Assembly: GCA_001724995.1 (NCBI GenBank)
Contig: MEFD01000017.1
Coordinates: 96,330-160,329 of the forward strand
Direction: 5' to 3'
From: Rubrivivax sp. SCN 71-131
GTDB taxonomy: Bacteria; Pseudomonadota; Gammaproteobacteria; Burkholderiales; Burkholderiaceae_C
DNA: 64,000 nucleotides
A program made the translations under genes and the position numbers. Shown one piece after another: positions 1-10,812 of this stretch (position 1 is the stretch's first letter; the number at the start of each line of letters is the position of its first letter). Under the pieces are notes generated by a model. That model made no database searches. It had not been told where the DNA came from and saw only the letters and a program-made list of their open reading frames with translations.

Positions 1-105
1 GCCCGCTTTCGTGCAGCAGGCGGCGCAAGCGGCCCGTGGGCCGGTCCGGCTTGACATGCGCGGCGACGACCCCACCTGGACGCTTGCCTCGTCCCACGCG
101 CCCGC

Positions 106-936
106 ATGCTGCCGCCCCTGCTCTGGCTGGTTGCGATCGTCCTGCTCGCCCTCGTCGTGGCCGGCTGGCTGGCCGGTCCCGCGCTGTGGCGCGCGTGGCG
201 CCGCCAGCGCCTCACGCGCGTGCCGTTTCCGGCCGCGTGGCGGCGCATCCTGCGCCTGCGCATGCCCTTGTACCGACGGCTGCCGGTGCCGCTGCAGCGG
301 CGCCTGCAGCGGCATGTGCAGGTGCTGCTGGCGGAGCTGCCCTTCGTCGGCTGTCAGGGTCAGGCGATCACCGAGGAGGTGCGCGTGCTCGTCGCCGGCC
401 AGGCGGCGCTGCTCCTGCTGGGCCGGCCCGCGGGGCGTTTTCACGGGCTGCGCGAGGTGCTCGTCTATCCCGGACCCTTCGTCGTCGACCGGCCGCTGCA
501 CGACGGCAGCGTGGTGCACGACGCGCGCCGGGTGCTGGCCGGCGAGTCGTGGCAGCGCGGGCAGGTGGTCTTGTCCTGGCCGGACGTGGTTGCGGGCGCG
601 GCGGATCCGGCCGACGGGCGCAACGTCGTCATCCATGAGTTCGCGCACCAGCTCGACCAGGAAAGTGGCCCGGCCAACGGCGCCCCCTTCCTCGGCCGGC
701 GCGAGGCCTATGCACGCTGGTCGCGCACGCTCGGCGCGGCGTACGAGCAATTGCGCGCGCAGCTCGGGCGCGGCGAGGCGACGCTCATCGATCCCTACGG
801 CGCCAGCGATCCGGCGGAGTTCTTCGCCGTCGTCTGCGAGCTCTTCTTCGAGCGCGCGGCGGACCTGGCCGAAGCGCATCCCGGACTCTTTTACGAGCTC
901 GCCGCCTACACCCGCTGCGACCCGCGAACCTGGTGA
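106..936 (+). CDS. mtfA: MtfA-like zinc metallopeptidase (M90)
   Basis: 276 residues. A hydrophobic N-terminal segment (about residues 5-27) is followed by the soluble MtfA domain. The zinc-peptidase motif HEFAH lies at residues 177-181, and a downstream Glu (about 238, in the AEFF stretch) is the likely third ligand. In Enterobacteria MtfA binds the Mlc repressor and so affects glucose PTS expression, and has aminopeptidase activity; that role is known for the family and not shown here. The length fits the family (about 260-280). Unlike the E. coli protein, this one has an obvious N-terminal membrane segment. The start at 106 is the ATG that gives this segment; longer frames upstream have no family resemblance. 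I see no gene in the first 105 bases. Confidence 0.86.
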   Translation: MLPPLLWLVAIVLLALVVAGWLAGPALWRAWRRQRLTRVPFPAAWRRILRLRMPLYRRLPVPLQRRLQRHVQVLLAELPFVGCQGQAITEEVRVLVAGQAALLLLGRPAGRFHGLREVLVYPGPFVVDRPLHDGSVVHDARRVLAGESWQRGQVVLSWPDVVAGAADPADGRNVVIHEFAHQLDQESGPANGAPFLGRREAYARWSRTLGAAYEQLRAQLGRGEATLIDPYGASDPAEFFAVVCELFFERAADLAEAHPGLFYELAAYTRCDPRTW

Positions 937-998
937 GCGGCCGCGTCGGCGCCAGGGCCCGTGGTAAGGTGCCGAGGCCCCTTCTTTCGGACGACGCC

Positions 999-1424
999 AT
1001 GGCGAAAACCACTTACGAGAAGCTGCAGCGCCAGATCGCGGCGCTGCAGGCGCAGGCCGAGAAGCTGCGCCGCAAGGAGCTGGACGAGGTCATCGCCCGC
1101 ATCCGCGAGGCGATCGTGTTCTACGGCATCACGGCTGAAGACCTCGGCCTTGCCGGCGCGCAGCAAGCCGGCAGCGGCGGCAGCCGGCGGCGCGCCGCCG
1201 TCGCCCGGCCCGCCGGGACGGGCAAGCGCAAGCGCAAGCGCGCGGCAACGGCCGCGGCGGCGTCGAAGGCGACCGCGAACGGAGCCATGGCCGGCAAGCC
1301 GGTCGTGCGCTATCGCGACGAGAACAACCACACCTGGGCGGGCCGCGGCAAGCGCCCGCAGTGGCTGCGCGATGCCCTGGCCGCGGGGCGCGCGCTGGAC
1401 GAGTTCCGCGTCGGCCCGGCCTGA
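999..1424 (+). CDS. H-NS family nucleoid-associated protein
   Basis: 141 residues. The N-terminal part (1-45) is a charged coiled coil used for oligomerisation in H-NS proteins. A low-complexity linker rich in Ala, Arg and Lys follows (about 60-100). The C-terminal part holds the H-NS/Bv3F-type DNA-binding motif, a YRDENNHTWAGRGKRPQWL stretch in which the core binding loop is usually W-x-G-R-G-x-x-P. An in-frame codon 66 bases upstream exists, but the ATG at 999 starts with MAKTTYEKLQ, which is where homologues begin. Expected role: silencing of AT-rich DNA and nucleoid organisation. It is longer than the common 95-110 residue betaproteobacterial H-NS because of the basic linker. Confidence 0.85.
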   Translation: MAKTTYEKLQRQIAALQAQAEKLRRKELDEVIARIREAIVFYGITAEDLGLAGAQQAGSGGSRRRAAVARPAGTGKRKRKRAATAAAASKATANGAMAGKPVVRYRDENNHTWAGRGKRPQWLRDALAAGRALDEFRVGPA

Positions 1425-1473
1425 GCAGGGTGCGAGCGCAGGGCCATCCGGCGCGGCGCAGGGGGCAGGCGCG

Positions 1474-1767
1474 ATGACGGCAGCCGCAGACGGCGTGCCC
1501 GCGATCGTCCACCGCCCCGAGGCCTCGCGCTTCGAGGCCGCCTACGACGAGGGGCTGGCCGTCTGCGTCTATCGCCGCGAGGGCGACCTCGTGTTGATCA
1601 CGCACACCGAGGTGCCTGTGATGCTGGAAGGACGCGGCATCGCCGCCGCGCTCGTGCAGGCCACGCTGGGCTGGGCACGCGCCCAAGGCCTGCGCGTGCG
1701 GCCGCTGTGCAGCTACGTCGTCGCCTACATGCGCCGACATCCGCAGACGCAGGACCTGCTCGGCTGA
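1474..1767 (+). CDS. YjdJ-type GNAT-like small acetyltransferase
   Basis: 97 residues. The pattern is that of the short GNAT subfamily (N-acetyltransferase YjdJ/Gcn5-related, COG2388): an N-terminal strand pair (residues 10-45), the acetyl-CoA loop region VMLEGRGIAAALVQATLGWA (RGIAAAL pocket at about 54-60), then a C-terminal VRPLCSYVVAYMRRHP motif which is characteristic of the subfamily. The substrate is unknown for the family. It starts at the ATG following a weak GGGGGCAGG purine run, 49 bases after the H-NS stop, so it may share that transcript. Confidence 0.78.
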   Translation: MTAAADGVPAIVHRPEASRFEAAYDEGLAVCVYRREGDLVLITHTEVPVMLEGRGIAAALVQATLGWARAQGLRVRPLCSYVVAYMRRHPQTQDLLG

Positions 1768-1918
1768 CGAGCGCCGGCGCGCGCCGGGCTGTCGCAAGCG
1801 CCCCGGCAACCCGGGGGCGACGGGCTTCGGGGCGCGCGGGCGGGATGGTGAATCCGTCACAGGACAGGCGCGCCATCGCTCACCGCCTGCACGGCGCCCG
1901 CAGCGGCAGACTGGCCGC

Positions 1919-2947
1919 ATGGCTGCCTTGCTGCGAAGGATTGCGACCGTGGACCATGCCTTTGCGAAGGGTGGCCGCGGCGCGCCGGCCGCATCCCGCG
2001 ACGATGCCGCCCGGGAGCCGCAGGCGGCGCCCGTGCAATGGCTGGCGCTGCCCGATCCCGACCGCCGCCTGCGGCTGCCCCTGCAACGCTGGCGCATCCT
2101 GCTGCCGGCGCTGTGCCGAGCGCACCGCCTGCAGGTGCAGCGCTGCGGCCACTACGCCTGCCGCATCGCGCCGAGCCTTGCGCAGCGTGCGCGCGTGGCC
2201 GATCTGTGCGGCCGGCGCCGCGGCGAGCCAGCCGTGGCCTCATCCCTGCTGCTCCACGCGCAGGGCGTGATCGACCTGCTGCAGGCTCGCGTGCTCGCCG
2301 ACCTTGGCGTCAACGCACGCCACCTGCGCCTGCTGCGGCATCGCACGCGCATGCTGGCGTCCGAGACCGCCCTGCTCGGGCTGGCGCAGCAGGACATCGA
2401 CTGCTGCCTGGCCCGCGTCGTGCGCGTCGGCCCCACCGAGGTGGTTGCGCTGCTGCAGACGGGCATCGCCGACGAAGGCGGCACGCTGCTCGCGCAGGTC
2501 GAGGACGTCTTCGTCGTGCGCGAGCTGCCGGTGGCCTTCGCGGTGCAGGCCAACGAGGACGACCTGCTGCGGCGCGCCGTCTCGCGCATGCGCCGGCGCA
2601 CGCGCGAGATCGACGCCGCCGCGGCCGGCGTGCGCCAGTGCCGGCTTGGCGTGACGGCCGCAGACGGACGCCGCTTCGCGGCGCTGGCCGGCGGCCCGCT
2701 GCGCCTGCCGCGCCGGCCGTGCGCCGACATGGGCTGGTGGCAGCTGCGTGCCGCGGCGCTGGCGCCGATGCACCTGCGCCATCGGGTGGCGCAGGAGCTG
2801 GCTGCATGGGGCCTGGACGCCTCCAGCCTGCAGATGACCTTCGTCGGCCGCGCTGCCGCCGGGCAGGCGCTGCAGCTGCTGCAGCAGGGCCGCGCGTTCG
2901 AGCTGCTGGACGCGCGCGGGCGCCTGCTCGCCTTCGGCGGCACCTGA
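1919..2947 (+). CDS. Uncharacterised protein, possible double hot-dog fold
   Basis: 342 residues; I do not recognise it firmly. There is no signal peptide or membrane segment. It is rich in Ala, Leu and Arg. The second half ends in a strand-rich stretch (SLQMTFVGRAAAGQALQLL followed by AFELLDARGRLLAF) that looks like the last strands of a MaoC-type hot-dog dehydratase or thioesterase, and the middle (about 110-200) has a comparable layout, so a tandem hot-dog acyl-CoA enzyme is possible. No MaoC catalytic Asp/His signature is evident. Codon use and G+C match the neighbours. The start at 1919 is the first ATG of the open frame; a later start is possible because the first 35 residues are low complexity. 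Confidence 0.6.
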   Translation: MAALLRRIATVDHAFAKGGRGAPAASRDDAAREPQAAPVQWLALPDPDRRLRLPLQRWRILLPALCRAHRLQVQRCGHYACRIAPSLAQRARVADLCGRRRGEPAVASSLLLHAQGVIDLLQARVLADLGVNARHLRLLRHRTRMLASETALLGLAQQDIDCCLARVVRVGPTEVVALLQTGIADEGGTLLAQVEDVFVVRELPVAFAVQANEDDLLRRAVSRMRRRTREIDAAAAGVRQCRLGVTAADGRRFAALAGGPLRLPRRPCADMGWWQLRAAALAPMHLRHRVAQELAAWGLDASSLQMTFVGRAAAGQALQLLQQGRAFELLDARGRLLAFGGT

Positions 2948-3006
2948 ACAGGCGCGGCCGCGCGGCGGTGCCGCGCTGATGCGCCGCACGACGCCGCGCT
3001 GTACGC

Positions 3007-3648
3007 CTACCAGCGCGCGGGCAGCTTCTTCAGCAGCACGATGCGCCGGTCCTCGGTGACGACGTAGCCGCCCAGGGTGAGCTGCTTGAAGATGCGGCTG
3101 ATCATCTCGCGCGAGGAGCCCACGCGCTCGGCGATGTCCTGCTGCGTCAGGCGCTGGCCGACCACCAGCCGGCCCTGTGCGTCGGGCTCGGCGATCTCGC
3201 GCAGCAGCTTGGCCACGCGGGTGTAGACGTCGTCCAGCGCCAGCCGCTTCACGGTGTCGGTCGAGCGCCGCACGAGCGCGATCAGCTTGCGCACCAGGTG
3301 CAGTGCGAAGTCCGGATGGGAGGCGAGGAAGTCGCGCACGCTGGCGCCGCTGACGACGACGCAGGTGCTCGGCTCGAGCGTCATCACCGAGGCCGAGCGC
3401 GGGCCGCCGTCGAGCGTCATCTCGCCGAAGTATTCGCCGGGTCCGAGCGTGTTGTAGACCACTTCGCGCCCGTCCTCGCCGCTGCTGTAGACCTTCACCC
3501 GGCCTCGCAGCAGGATGTAGATGGCGTCGGACTCGTCCTTCTCCGTGACGAGCACGGCGCGCGCGGGATAGCTGCGTGCACCGCCGCGGGCGGCGATGGC
3601 CTGCAGCAGCTCATCGGCCAGCACGGGCTCGGAGGCGGAACTGTTCAT
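3007..3648 (-). CDS. Crp/Fnr family transcription regulator
   Basis: 213 residues. An N-terminal cyclic-nucleotide-binding beta-roll (about 10-130) contains the PGEYFGEMTLDGGPRSASV phosphate-binding-cassette equivalent, with Gly-Glu followed by Arg-Ser-Ala as in effector-binding members. A dimerisation helix is followed by a winged helix-turn-helix near residues 165-190 (TQQDIAERVGSSREMISR). There are no N-terminal cysteines, so it is not an Fnr-type iron-sulfur sensor. It is transcribed away from the twin-AAA ATPase; the 165-base gap probably holds both promoters. The target genes and ligand cannot be inferred; cAMP or c-di-GMP are both known effectors of related proteins. Confidence 0.88.
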   Translation of the reverse strand: MNSSASEPVLADELLQAIAARGGARSYPARAVLVTEKDESDAIYILLRGRVKVYSSGEDGREVVYNTLGPGEYFGEMTLDGGPRSASVMTLEPSTCVVVSGASVRDFLASHPDFALHLVRKLIALVRRSTDTVKRLALDDVYTRVAKLLREIAEPDAQGRLVVGQRLTQQDIAERVGSSREMISRIFKQLTLGGYVVTEDRRIVLLKKLPARW

Positions 3649-3813
3649 GCAGCGGCGGGACGCGGCGGGCGCATGGCCCGGGTGACGTCAGTATGCGCCA
3701 ACGGCTGTCCACCGGGGGCATGGCGGACGCGTTCTGCGGTCGTGCGCGGGCAGGGCTTGCGGGCGCTGCGGCCCTGCGCCAAGATCGGCGCGACGGCAAC
3801 GGAGGTGGGCGCG

Positions 3814-6186
3814 GTGCGCACTGTGGTGACCCGGGGCACGGCAAGGACATCGTCGCGGCGCACGGCCGACGGGCGCAGCGTGCTCTCGCCGGGCGTGTCC
3901 AGCGCGCCGGTGATGGACTTGCTGTGCTCGCACTTCGTGCTCACGCTGACCCAGCACCACGGCCCGCGGCTGAACCTGCGCCGCGACTGGGGCAGCCTGT
4001 TCTCGCTGGTGGGCCGCCATCTCGTGTGGCCGCTGCCGGTGCTGGCGCGCGTGCGCGGCTTCCTGCTCAAGCGCTGCAAGGGCAGTCCGCCCTGGCGCGG
4101 GCACGAGGCGCTCTCCGACGAGGCCTTCCTCGAACGTCACGGCGTCTGGCTCGGCCCCTACGACGAGGGCTCGCTCTTCTTCTACCTCGACGAGTACGTC
4201 AAGGACGCGCACAAGGACCTGCTGGCGACGCTCTCCAACACCTGCGACTGGCTGGCGCGGCGGCTGAAGCAGGAGTCGGCGCTGGTGCAGAAGAACATCG
4301 ACGCGCTCGCCGGCCTGCTGCAGCTCAACCCCGCCGAGCGCGCGCTGCTGCTCTACGGCACGCTGGCGCGCTGGCAGCGCGAGCTGCGCGGACTGCTGGT
4401 GGAGTTCAAGGTGTCGAATGCGCAGGAGGCCTACGCCGCGCTGGCCGCGGTGGCCGGGGTCGATGAGCGCGACGTCGGCGAGGCACTGCGCGCGGGCTCG
4501 CGCCTGGAGCGCATCGGCATGGTCGAGAACCTGATCTCGGAACAGAACATCACCGACCTGGCCGACCTCATGAAGGTCAGCGAGCAGCTCCCGCCGGTGC
4601 TGATGCGCGAGTACGCAGGGCCGGCCGACCTGATGGCGGTGTTCACGCGTCCGGCGGCCAAGAGCGAGCTCGGCGTCGCCGACTTCGCCTTCGTCGCCGA
4701 CGACGTGCAGGTGCTCACCGATCTCCTGCAGAGCGCGACGGCGCGCCGCGAGGCCGGCGTCAACGTGCTGCTCTACGGCCCGCCGGGGACCGGCAAGACG
4801 GAGCTGGCCAAGGTGTGCGCGCAGGCCGCGGGACTCGAGCTCTACGAGGTCGAGTACGCCGACCGCGACGGCAACAGCCTCTCCGGCCGCGACCGCTACC
4901 GCAGCCTGCAGATCAGCCAGGTCTTCCTCAAGGGCAGCGCCGACGTCGCGCTGCTCTTCGACGAGGTCGAGGACGTGTTCCCGCCGATCAGCAACGAGGC
5001 CGCGCAGCTCATCGCGCGGCTGGACAGCAGCGACGCGCCGGCCTCGGGCAGCGTCAGCGGCAAGGCCTGGGTGAACCAGATCCTGGAGACCAATCCGGTG
5101 CCGGTGATCTGGATCACCAACCGCATCGAGCAGATCGACCCCGCCTTTCGCCGCCGCTTCCAGTACCACCTGCTGCTGAAGTCGCCGCCGCCCGGGGCGC
5201 GCGAAGGCCTGGTCGCACGTGCGCTCGACGGCGTGGCGGTGAGCGAGGACTTTCCGGCGCGCCTGGCCGGGCGACGCGCCCTCACGCCGGCGCAGATCCG
5301 CACCGCGGTGCGCTTCGCGCGGCTGGTCGGGCAGGACAAGCCGCCGGCGGAAATCGAGGGCCTGATCCTGCGCCAGCTCGGCAATGCCGACCGGGCGCTC
5401 GGCAGCGGCCTGAGCGAAAGGGCGGCCCGGCCGGTGGTCACGTCCTACGACCTCTCGCTGCTCAACGTCGAGTCGCGCTTTGCCGTGCCGCGCATCGTCG
5501 AGGCCTTGCGCCGTCGCGGCCACGGCACGCTGTGCTTTCACGGCGCACCGGGCACGGGCAAGACCGCGCTGGCCGAGCACATCGCGCAGGCGCTGCAGCG
5601 GCCGCTGATGGTGCGGCAGGCCAGCGACCTGGCCAGCAAGTTCGTCGGCGAGACCGAGCAGAACATGGCGCGCATGTTCGAGGAGGCTACCACCGAGGAA
5701 GCCGTGCTGCTGCTGGACGAGGCCGACAGCTTCCTGCGCAGCCGCCGCCGCGCCGAGCGCACCTACGAGGTCACCGAAGTCAACGAGATGCTGCAGGGCA
5801 TGGAGCGCTTTGCCGGCGTCTTCGTCTGCACCACCAACCTGTTCGAGGACCTGGACGAGGCGGCGCTGCGACGCTTCACCTTCAAGATCCGCTTCCTGCC
5901 GCTCACCCCCGCGCAGCGCGAGCGCATGTTCCTCGCCGAGGTGCTGGGCGGCGACGCCAAGGCGCTGAGCCAGGAGCAGCGCGCGCGGCTGCTGGCGCTG
6001 GACCAGCTCGTCCCGGGAGACTTCGCGGCCGTGCAGCGGCAGGTGGAGATCCTCGGCGAGGCGCTCGACGCCGACGCCTTCCTGTCGCAGCTCGAAGGCG
6101 AGCACCGTGCCAAGCCCGAAGTGCGGCAGCGCCGCGGCATCGGGTTTGTGTCAGCAACTGCACATTCCCCCGGGGTCGGCGGCTGA
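3814..6186 (+). CDS. Twin AAA+ ATPase
   Basis: About 790 residues with two AAA+ modules. Module 1 has Walker A GPPGTGKT at about 322-329 and Walker B LLFDEVEDVFP at about 380; module 2 has Walker A GAPGTGKT at about 577-584 and Walker B LLLDEAD at about 632. Arginine-rich ends (RRRFQYHL and RRFTFKIRF) after each look like arginine-finger/sensor regions. The first 300 residues are helical and specific to this group (no known domain seen). Both sites keep the Walker Asp-Glu, so both may hydrolyse ATP. Start: GTG at 3814 has a GGAGG eight bases upstream; the next candidate is ATG 3913. The open frame reaches back into the Crp gene, which is a GC-rich shadow. Its remodelling target is unknown. 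Confidence 0.8.
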   Translation: MRTVVTRGTARTSSRRTADGRSVLSPGVSSAPVMDLLCSHFVLTLTQHHGPRLNLRRDWGSLFSLVGRHLVWPLPVLARVRGFLLKRCKGSPPWRGHEALSDEAFLERHGVWLGPYDEGSLFFYLDEYVKDAHKDLLATLSNTCDWLARRLKQESALVQKNIDALAGLLQLNPAERALLLYGTLARWQRELRGLLVEFKVSNAQEAYAALAAVAGVDERDVGEALRAGSRLERIGMVENLISEQNITDLADLMKVSEQLPPVLMREYAGPADLMAVFTRPAAKSELGVADFAFVADDVQVLTDLLQSATARREAGVNVLLYGPPGTGKTELAKVCAQAAGLELYEVEYADRDGNSLSGRDRYRSLQISQVFLKGSADVALLFDEVEDVFPPISNEAAQLIARLDSSDAPASGSVSGKAWVNQILETNPVPVIWITNRIEQIDPAFRRRFQYHLLLKSPPPGAREGLVARALDGVAVSEDFPARLAGRRALTPAQIRTAVRFARLVGQDKPPAEIEGLILRQLGNADRALGSGLSERAARPVVTSYDLSLLNVESRFAVPRIVEALRRRGHGTLCFHGAPGTGKTALAEHIAQALQRPLMVRQASDLASKFVGETEQNMARMFEEATTEEAVLLLDEADSFLRSRRRAERTYEVTEVNEMLQGMERFAGVFVCTTNLFEDLDEAALRRFTFKIRFLPLTPAQRERMFLAEVLGGDAKALSQEQRARLLALDQLVPGDFAAVQRQVEILGEALDADAFLSQLEGEHRAKPEVRQRRGIGFVSATAHSPGVGG

Positions 6187-6273
6187 CGCCGTCCGGGCAG
6201 GTCGATATGCTTCGTGACTCGCCGCGCCCCGACCCGGCGGCGAGCCCGTCCCTTTCAGGAGCCTGCCTGTCCC

Positions 6274-7110
6274 ATGCCATCCGTCGGTGATTCCTCGGTG
6301 CTGTTGTGGGTCGCGTCGGCGTGCATCGCGCTGCTGGGCGCGCGCACCTTCTTCGAGTACCTGCGGCGCGTTCGCTTCGAAGGGCCGCTGCGCATGTGGC
6401 GCGAGCTGCTGCTGGGCTCCCTCGCCCTGACCGCGGCGCTGTGGAGCGCGATGGTGATCGACATCGGCGCGCAAGGCCTCGTCTTCGCCGTCGGCTACCA
6501 CCCGGGGAAGGTCTTCGGCACCTTCCTCCTGGGTACGGCAGCGATGGCGGGCGTCGTCACCCTGGCCACGCTGCGCCCGGTCTGGTGGCATCGGCTGGTG
6601 GCTGCGATGATCGCGGCCTTGGTGGCCTTGGTGGTGCAGGTGGGCGTGATCTGGTCGGTGGGGGCCGAACCCGGCTTGACCTGGCGCGCCGAGTCCCTCG
6701 TCTTCGCGCTGCTGCTGCACGGGGTGGGCATGGCCTTCGCCGGCCACCTGGTGACCAGCGCGCGGCGCGGCTCGCATGCCGACCGGCCTTCGCGCCGCCT
6801 GCTGGCGGCGCTGGTCCTTGGCGCCTGCGCCGTGGCGGCTCAGGAACTGGCGATCGCCTCCTCGGGACTCGATCACCAGGTCGTCTCTGCGCATGCGCGC
6901 TTCCTGCCCGAGGTCATTGTCACGCTGGTCGCCGGTGCCGGTGTGCCGGTGGCCCTGGTGCTGATGCTCGTCGACCAGCGCACGCAGCAGCACAGCCGGG
7001 CCTCCGTGCGCGCGCGACGCCTGCGCGTGCGTGCCGAAGGCGCAAGCGAGCCCGGGATCACCGAGAGCCTCTTCGTCGAGGCCGAGAGCAAGAGCCCGCC
7101 GGCGCATTGA
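6274..7110 (+). CDS. Seven-TM membrane protein resembling a degenerate MHYT sensor
   Basis: 278 residues with about seven hydrophobic segments and a basic C-terminal tail (about 235-278). The spacing of helices and the motifs [15 protein letters not shown] (first repeat) and [13 protein letters not shown] (later repeat) look like the positions where MHYT-domain proteins carry Met-His-Tyr-Thr, but the copper-ligand candidates Met and His are mostly missing. MHYT domains are membrane sensors usually fused to GGDEF/EAL; none is attached here. The ATG at 6274 follows a CAGGAG about 12 bases upstream; a frame extension 60 bases upstream has no hydrophobic or family character. The gene follows the twin-AAA ATPase by 87 bases in the same direction. 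Confidence 0.6.
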   Translation: MPSVGDSSVLLWVASACIALLGARTFFEYLRRVRFEGPLRMWRELLLGSLALTAALWSAMVIDIGAQGLVFAVGYHPGKVFGTFLLGTAAMAGVVTLATLRPVWWHRLVAAMIAALVALVVQVGVIWSVGAEPGLTWRAESLVFALLLHGVGMAFAGHLVTSARRGSHADRPSRRLLAALVLGACAVAAQELAIASSGLDHQVVSAHARFLPEVIVTLVAGAGVPVALVLMLVDQRTQQHSRASVRARRLRVRAEGASEPGITESLFVEAESKSPPAH

Positions 7111-7153
7111 CCCGCCCGCAGGCGGGCCGGCGGCGCTGGCGGACAATCCGCCG

Positions 7154-8269
7154 ATGACTGCTGCGCCGACCGCCTCGAAGACCGCGCCGATCCCTGCCCC
7201 GATCCCCGCCGCGCGGCCCGCGGCGCCCCTGCCCTACGCGCGTGCCACGGCGCTGCCGGCGCTGCTGCGTTCGCGCATCGTCATCCTCGATGGCGCGATG
7301 GGCACGATGATCCAGCAGCACAAGCTGGCCGAAGCCGATTTCCGCGGGGCGCGCTTCGCCGCGCACCCGAAGGACCTCGGCGGCAACAACGACCTGCTGG
7401 TGCTGACGCGGCCCGATCTCGTCGCCGCGATCCACGAGGACTACCTGAAGGCCGGCGCCGACCTCATCGAGACCAACACCTTCGGCGCCACCTCCATCGC
7501 GCAGGAGGACTACGGCCTGGCGCACCTGGCGCGCGAGATGAACGAGGCCGCCGCGCGCATCGCACGCGCGGCCGCGGACCGCCACTCGACGCCGGACAAG
7601 CCGCGCTTCGTCGCCGGGGCGCTCGGCCCCACGCCGCGCACGGCCAGCATCAGTCCCGACGTCAATGACCCCGGCGCGCGCAACGTCTCCTTCGACCAGC
7701 TGCGCGACGCCTACCGCGAGCAGGCGCAAGGGCTGATGGACGGCGGCTGCGACCTCTTCCTCGTCGAGACCATCTTCGACACGCTCAACGCCAAGGCGGC
7801 GATCTTCGCGCTCGACGAGTTGATGGAGGAGCGCGGGCAGCGCCTGCCGGTGATCATCTCCGGCACCGTGACCGATGCTTCCGGGCGCATCCTCTCGGGG
7901 CAGACGGTCGAGGCCTTCTGGCACAGCGTGCGCCACGCCAGGCCGCTGGCGATCGGCCTGAACTGCGCGCTCGGCGCGGCGCTGATGCGCCCCTACATCG
8001 AGGAACTGGGACGCGTGGCCGGCGACACCTTCGTCAGCTGCTATCCCAACGCGGGCCTGCCCAATCCGATGAGCGAGACCGGCTTCGACGAGACGCCATC
8101 GGTCACCGGCGCGCTGATGGAGGAATTCGCCAAGGCCGGCTTCCTCAACCTCGCCGGGGGCTGCTGCGGCACCACGCCCGCGCACATCGCCGAGATCGCG
8201 CGCCGCGTCTCGCCGTACCGCCCACGCAGCCTGCGCGATCCGCTGTTCACGGCGCTGCAGCCGGCCTGA
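7154..8269 (+). CDS. metH: Homocysteine S-methyltransferase half of split MetH
   Basis: 371 residues. It corresponds to the first module of cobalamin-dependent methionine synthase: [11 protein letters not shown] at the barrel start, [26 protein letters not shown], and zinc-ligand cysteines in GLNCALG and the [11 protein letters not shown] pair near residue 340. The folate, cobalamin and reactivation modules are not fused. In many Burkholderiales MetH is encoded as two polypeptides, this one and a separate folate/cobalamin part, normally next door. Here the next gene is a toxin-antitoxin pair on the other strand and no second part is in the window. The first 30 residues are a Pro/Ala-rich leader before the domain. 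The ATG at 7154 is chosen because the extension upstream lacks homology. Confidence 0.88.
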   Translation: MTAAPTASKTAPIPAPIPAARPAAPLPYARATALPALLRSRIVILDGAMGTMIQQHKLAEADFRGARFAAHPKDLGGNNDLLVLTRPDLVAAIHEDYLKAGADLIETNTFGATSIAQEDYGLAHLAREMNEAAARIARAAADRHSTPDKPRFVAGALGPTPRTASISPDVNDPGARNVSFDQLRDAYREQAQGLMDGGCDLFLVETIFDTLNAKAAIFALDELMEERGQRLPVIISGTVTDASGRILSGQTVEAFWHSVRHARPLAIGLNCALGAALMRPYIEELGRVAGDTFVSCYPNAGLPNPMSETGFDETPSVTGALMEEFAKAGFLNLAGGCCGTTPAHIAEIARRVSPYRPRSLRDPLFTALQPA

Positions 8270-8304
8270 GCGGCTCTGCGGCGCAGCGCCGCAGCGCATG
8301 TGCG

Positions 8305-8604
8305 CTACCAGTGCGGGGGAAGCTTGCGCGAGGTGTGGAAGACGCGGAGGATTTCGATCTGCCTTGCGCGGATGCGATAGGGCACGAGGTAGCGCGTCTT
8401 CAGGACGACCAGTTCGCGGATCCCTGGAACGCGGCCCGGGCGACCGAGGGCCGGCTGTTCGGCCATCTGGGCAACAGCGTCGAGAACGCGCTGAACGACT
8501 CGCTGCGCGGCCATCGGGCTCTCCTCGGCGATGTAACTCGCCTCCCTGTCAAGGTTGTGCAACGCCTTGCGCAGCCAGCGCACGCGCAGCGGCTCAGGGT
8601 GCAT
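8305..8604 (-). CDS. parE: ParE/RelE superfamily toxin
   Basis: 99 residues with the RelE/ParE fold pattern: an N-terminal strand (RVRWLRKALHNLDREASYI), two helices, then GRPGRVPGIRELVVLKTRYLVPYR and a final ILRVFHTSRK strand. This PYR-x(n)-ILRVFHTSR ending is typical of ParE-type gyrase inhibitors and of RelE-like ribonucleases, and sequence alone does not separate the two activities. Its start overlaps the end of the antitoxin gene by 11 bases, giving translational coupling. The antitoxin is first in the operon, which is the usual order. Confidence 0.86.
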   Translation of the reverse strand: MHPEPLRVRWLRKALHNLDREASYIAEESPMAAQRVVQRVLDAVAQMAEQPALGRPGRVPGIRELVVLKTRYLVPYRIRARQIEILRVFHTSRKLPPHW

Positions 8605-8836
8605 CCACCTTCCACTTGGCCGCGAGCGCCTTCACGTCCTCGTCGCCGGCAAAGTCGCCTGCGTCAGCCTCTTCGATTGCCGCTTGGAGCTCGGCGATCT
8701 GCCATTCGCTGTTCTCGACGAAGCTGCGGATGGCCTCGCTCACCAGATGCGACTTGCTGCGCTGCGTCGATTCGGCCAGCCGATCGAGACGGCTCTTGAC
8801 CTCTTCGTCGAGCCGGATGGTCAGGGTGGAGGTCAT
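8594..8836 (-). CDS. parD: ParD/CopG-type ribbon-helix-helix antitoxin
   Basis: 80 residues. The first 45 residues form a ribbon-helix-helix DNA-binding module (TLTIRLDEEVKSRLDRLAES, then KSHLVSEAIRSFVE), followed by an acidic helical C-terminal region that should bind and mask the toxin. The chosen ATG (8836) starts MTSTLTIRL, where such antitoxins begin; an in-frame ATG nine residues earlier is possible. Autoregulation of the pair by the antitoxin is expected from the family. No obvious palindrome was seen in the short upstream stretch. Confidence 0.83.
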   Translation of the reverse strand: MTSTLTIRLDEEVKSRLDRLAESTQRSKSHLVSEAIRSFVENSEWQIAELQAAIEEADAGDFAGDEDVKALAAKWKVDAP

Positions 8837-8893
8837 CGGAGATGCGCGCATGGGCGCAATGTACGCGCTCTCATGCACGGGTCGCGGCAAAGT

Positions 8894-10812
<1,919 letters not shown>

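Noticed and set aside
3298..3813. Upstream extension of the twin-AAA frame
   Set aside because: Runs antisense through the Crp gene; no homology; GTG 3814 with GGAGG is a better start.
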